DNA from: Trichosphaerium sp. ATCC 40318
Lineage: Eukaryota > Discosea > Flabellinia > Trichosidae
Reading direction: 5' to 3'
NCBI GenBank assembly: GCA_038496445.1
Contig: JALMLS010000120.1
Span: forward strand, 52,188-116,187
Length of the DNA stretch: 64,000 nucleotides
Below are positions 60,006 to 64,000 of this stretch, piece after piece. How positions within the stretch are numbered: position 1 is the first letter of the stretch; each line of letters begins with the position of its first letter. The position numbers were made by a program, and so were the translations under genes. The notes under the pieces were generated by a model that saw nothing but the letters and a program-made list of their open reading frames with translations, made no database searches and was not told the origin of the DNA.

Positions 60006-62584
60006 ATGTCAAAAGATCTAGCGTGGCGGTTTTCGCAGGTTTTTGGCGCTACGTCGCCTGCACCAGTCGATGAGGGTAAGTGCGCTTTATTTGCGTATTT
60101 TCACAACGCAGAGAGTGTGGCAGTACAGTATCTTATCGCAATAGCGTACTTGCGCATCTATTAGTCACAATAAATGCCCTGCAGGAAGATTAACAGTGTT
60201 TAGCCGATATAATCTCTACAATCGAATTTGATCAAACGGGATCGTTCTTGGCAGTTGGCGATAGGGGTGGGCGAGTCGTAGTGTTTACTAGATCGACTCC
60301 TACGAAAACTGTAAGTGCAGGCACAAAGTAACTACTTCGGAATTAAAACCAATCTATTTTTTTTTTGACGGTAACCGCGTTGGACACAAGCGGCTGCGCG
60401 GTCTAAACCAATCCATTTACTAAAAACAAATAATCAATAGCGGTGGAGTAATTAATGGTGTCCAATACATTGTTATTTATCCACCGTTGGTATCAATGGC
60501 GCTAACTAAATACATTTTTGCGCTAAATTCGAGCACGCAGCCTTTTTTTTTGTTTTTCCAACAATTTACAGACTAACTCTACGTGCAAAAGGGTAAACTC
60601 CCAGAGTACAAATTCTTGGTGGAATTTCAGAGCCATGAGCCTTCGTTCGACTACTTGAAGTCTCTAGAAATAGATGAAAAGATAAATGCAATTAAATGGT
60701 TGCCAAGACGGAGTGCTTCTCGCTTTTTATTGTCGTCCAATGGTATGTTTGTATTTTATTGCGTTAAAGCGTGCTATATTTCTGCACATAAGGCGACTTT
60801 TGCATTTGGAGGATTATTGTAAGCATCAAAAACAATTGACAGGTTTCTTTAATAGATAAAACGGTAAAATTGTGGAAGATATTTACGAAAACAGCGCACA
60901 GATTTACTGACCTAAATATTACAAGTGACTATCGCGGTCGAAAGGAAGTTGTACGTCGACAAAAACGGGTTAGCACGCTTACAAAAAAAAAAAATGAAAA
61001 ACTGAAAAAAAAAACTGTCAAAAAGAAAAGAAACTTAGTCTTGTTATTCAATTACTTTTTGTAATTTTTGTACTTACAATCCAATTACAGATTAAAAAGC
61101 TCAAAGTTCCTAAGATGGAGATAGAGGATGTAGCCGTAATGGCCAGTCCTTGCAAAAACTACGAAAACGGCCACATGTTTCAAATCAATTCGGTGTCACC
61201 AAACTCTGACCAACAAACTTTCTTATCTGCTGATGATCTACGGATCAATCTCTGGAATTTGGATGTCACATCTGAGTGTTTCCAAATTGGTACGTTGCTC
61301 TATGGATTTATGGCAGCAGTTTTATTTTTTTGGATAAATTATTTATTTGTCTATTTTGTTTTGTTCGCTTTCAGTTTTGTAGTTTTTAGCGTTATTAAAA
61401 TTATTGTAGTTGATAAAAAACCGGAAGACATGGATGAACTATCTGAGGTTCGTGCAATATAAAAGGATTTTGTTGTAAAAATAGTTTGCGTTATTAATAG
61501 CACTAACCGTCTTTTTTTTCTATAGGTCATAACCTCAGCAGAGTTTCATCCACGGCATTGTAATATATTTTTGTATAGTACCAGCAAAGGCTGTGTTAAA
61601 ATGGCAGACATGCGTGCAAATGCGTTGTGCGACAGGCACTCTAAACGTGCGTATTATATATTCATCAAACCATACTAGCACGTGTAAATACCAAAACAAA
61701 AACCCGTGGAAATTGAGCTTTTGATTTTTGTACCACCCAAAAATGGCAAAACCCTTCGCTGACGACTGTACAGAGTTTGAGCACACAGTAGACTCCAAAA
61801 ATTCGTCTTTCTTTGCAGATTTTCTATCATCTATTTCGGATGCCAAATTTTCCAGGGATGGCAAGTTCATTATTGCACGAGACTACGTACAACTAAAAGT
61901 TTGGGATGTGCGCAAGGAAAAGGAGCCTTTCAAAACGTTTGATCTACACAACCACCTTCGTTCGAGGTTTTGCGAACTCTACGAAAGTGATACAATTTTC
62001 GACAGTTTTAAATGTTGTGCTAGCCCAGATTCAAAGTGCGTGTTGTTTTTTTTTGTTTTTTGAAGCAATAGTTCTTTTTGTGTTAAAACCGTTATTTGCC
62101 ATGTTCTCTTTTTTTTTTTTCAACAGCTAATATTCGGTCTTGGTAGATACACATTAACTGGAACGTACAATAATAAGTTTGTAATACACAATATTGCCCG
62201 TGGTACAGCTGTTAACCTGGAAGCGGCAAAGTTTCAACCACACAAAGCTGCAGGTACGAACAAGTTTTCTTACTTGTGTTTTTTTTTATAGTTCCTTCTG
62301 ACACTCTGTAGTTGATTTGTCACGGAAGGGCACTATCAACAGCTTAAACATTCCATTATCTCCAGCGCACCATAGAAGTACGCGCATTCGCGGTCACAAC
62401 GTTGAAACTTACTAATTTCTGTATAGTGTCAAATGGTAACGCCAAAGCTGCAGCTGCGCACAGCGAAAATCTTGATTTTACAAAAAAGATTCTGTGTACC
62501 GCTTGGCATCCTAAGGAGAACGTCATTGCAATTGGGACAGCATCTTCTTTGTTCACATACAATGCTGTAGACGCTGATAAGTAA
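60006..62584 (+). CDS. PPP2R2: Protein phosphatase 2A regulatory subunit B (B55/PR55)
   Basis: Starts [20 protein letters not shown], equivalent to the WxFSQVKG start of B55. Seven-blade WD40 landmarks follow exon by exon: [193 protein letters not shown] and [20 protein letters not shown]. Nearly full length for the family (~450 residues). B55 selects substrates, including CDK sites, for the PP2A core enzyme. The 3' end is duplicated in inverted orientation at 63821-64000. Confidence 0.93.
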
Positions 62585-62688
62585 TGACGACACGCTGTAT
62601 AAAAGTGTAAATTTTTAAAACAAAAAGAAGGAGATACCATTTTTGGATGGCAAAAAAAAAGTTTGTTGTTTTTGTTTTTTTTTTTTTT
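62509..62688 (+). repeat. Left arm of a perfect inverted repeat
   Basis: These 180 bp, from inside the last B55 exon to a 14-T run, are the exact reverse complement of 63821-64000, including the poly-T length. A 1,132-bp spacer separates the arms. The right arm continues beyond the window, so true arm length is unknown and could cover the whole B55 gene. Confidence 0.97.
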
Positions 62689-62736
62689 GGCTGACGTTTC
62701 AAAATACTTTGCACCTTCCTATGCAACTGTCAACAC

Positions 62737-63633
62737 TTATTTTTTGTAATACGACTTTACAGCATTAGCAAACTCTTCGACAACATTTTGTTCTACACCA
62801 CGTGCTCTACCATCGCCCAACAGGTCCGCTAAAATTATGTTAAATGTTATGTCTGCAATCTGTAGTGCACCTTTTGTTCCCGCAATGTACAATTTACATT
62901 GCTTTTCATTTGAACGTAACTCTTCAGCCCAGTTCTTTACTTTGGCAAAACTTGCGGTATTTGTCAGATCTATACAGTCATGTTACAAAACAACGAACGC
63001 TATTGTTGATTACAGCTGAACGCAAGAAGAAGGAAGCTAAGTGTCACATTCCTCCATAGCAATTCAGTGTATCCCCAAAAATTCAGTTGTGACCACTCTT
63101 GCGCATATGGAAGCGTTGGGGCATTTCAAAAATGACACGAAGTAAAAAAATTGTGTCGGGGGTTTTTTCGTGTAGCTTTTTGCGTACCAAAACAAATGAC
63201 GGCAGCTTTCGCAGAGCGATAGTAAATGCGTGACATGCTCTCGTAGCGCTCTACGTAAAATAGGAGAGTCAGTAAAACGTTATTGCTTCTCACTAGTACC
63301 AGCGCCAGCAGTATCCTAAACACTGTTAGATGGAAGCGGAGGTATTGCCTTTTAATTTTACCCAAATACCCAATGTCACCATACCACCCGTTTTGAGGTG
63401 AATGCGTTTAGCGCCAAACGCTGCGCCGACGGTCTAGTAGAATTAGACGATCAAGTGTTTTCGAATTAAAACCAACAACATTACGGAGGTTAAAAACTCT
63501 TTCTACCCAACAGATCACGTACAGCTGTAACATTCTCGTTGAACTTTCCCTGTAAATAGCGCTCAACAAGGCTGGTTTTACCCACGGAGTGCATACCCAA
63601 GAGAACAACCTTAACGTCTACTTTGGAGCTCAT
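62737..63633 (-). CDS. RAB24: RAB24-like small GTPase, apparently lacking its C-terminus
   Basis: Exon 1 (63633-63523) starts MSSKVDVKVVLLGMHSVGKT with P-loop GMHSVGKTS, then SLVERYLQGKF. Next TVGAAFGAKRIHLKTGG and VTLGIW join DTAGAERYESMSRIYYRSAK, the RAB24-typical switch II, then AAVICF. The following exons give DLTNTASFAKVKNWAEELRS, QCKLYIAGTK and ADLLGDGRARGVEQNVVEEF, then KSYYKK and a stop. That is ~150 residues against ~200 in RAB24: the G5 ExSAK region, hypervariable tail and C-terminal cysteines for prenylation are missing. The stop is 48 bp from the inverted-repeat arm, so the truncation probably arose with the duplication. RAB24 acts in autophagosome clearance; this form is probably unable to bind membranes. 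Confidence 0.85.
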
Positions 63634-63820
63634 GCTGCGTATCGCTTTGTAAATGTGACTGTAACTTCAGAAAATAGTAGAACGTCGTGGACGAGCCAGT
63701 ATGTTTTCAAGAACGTGCCACAAGACGCCCTCCTATGACACTGGTTATCTATTATTACGCTAAAACACTGACTAGAAAGGCACACAATGCAAATTATTTG
63801 GGTTTCTTCTTTACGTTATG

Positions 63821-64000
63821 AAAAAAAAAAAAAACAAAAACAACAAACTTTTTTTTTGCCATCCAAAAATGGTATCTCCTTCTTTTTGTTTTAAAAATTT
63901 ACACTTTTATACAGCGTGTCGTCATTACTTATCAGCGTCTACAGCATTGTATGTGAACAAAGAAGATGCTGTCCCAATTGCAATGACGTTCTCCTTAGGA
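63821..64000 (-). repeat. Right arm of the perfect inverted repeat
   Basis: Reverse complement of 62509-62688 with no mismatch seen by eye. It runs off the window edge. Confidence 0.97.
63925..64000 (-). CDS. PPP2R2: 3' end of a second PP2A B55 copy (partial)
   Basis: Mirror image of the last B55 exon. Its stop codon falls at 63925-63927 and the frame reads [20 protein letters not shown] up to the stop. It is convergent with the copy at 60006-62584. Only ~24 codons lie inside the window, so whether the copy is full length is unknown. Confidence 0.85.
   Translation of the reverse strand, partial: PKENVIAIGTASSLFTYNAVDADK

Overview
This is an AT-rich window from a compact, intron-rich nuclear genome of a unicellular or otherwise simple eukaryote. 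The evidence is spliceosomal introns of mostly 45-200 nt in nearly every gene, with a strong GTACGT / GTATGT donor and a TAG acceptor, and typical eukaryotic families: a PP2A B55 subunit, a RAB24-like GTPase, an S6K/AKT-type AGC kinase, the splicing factor RBM17/SPF45, a giant HECT ubiquitin ligase, a G-alpha-like protein and F-box/LRR proteins. The lineage cannot be assigned from sequence alone. Most genes had to be assembled exon by exon by eye, so outer coordinates are firmer than internal splice sites.

1-14.9 kb: end of a basic nuclear protein, a 183-bp fold-back hairpin, a two-domain dsRNA-binding protein, a secreted Cys-rich membrane protein, an AGC kinase with a myristoylation-type N-terminus, a HabA-like membrane protein, a decayed and an intact MORN_2-repeat gene, a GST gene and a Thr/Pro-rich surface-like locus.

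15-24 kb: one arm of a ~2.1-kb dispersed inverted repeat carrying a pseudokinase ORF, a degenerate second GST, and two F-box/LRR genes separated by ~2 kb of gene-poor DNA.

24-37.5 kb: RBM17, an acidic nuclear protein, a G-alpha-like gene whose nucleotide-binding motifs are degenerate, small F-box and coiled-coil genes, a long HTTM-domain membrane protein, a DUF167 protein, and a filamin-repeat plus Sel1-repeat protein.

37.7-45 kb: the second, inverted copy of the pseudokinase repeat, two putative terminal-inverted-repeat elements, and another secreted Cys-rich protein.

45-64 kb: a ~12-kb HECT ligase gene (UBA, LamG-like, UBA, SPRY, HECT), a multi-pass membrane protein, and the PP2A B55 gene. 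The 3' end of B55 is repeated in perfect inverted orientation at the window edge, so two B55 copies converge on a 1.1-kb spacer that holds a RAB24 gene lacking its C-terminus.

The genes do not form one pathway. The most notable points are degenerate signalling proteins (pseudokinase, G-alpha-like protein), repeat-driven rearrangement, and two large intronless repeat-protein genes (MORN_2 and F-box/LRR) inside an intron-rich genome.
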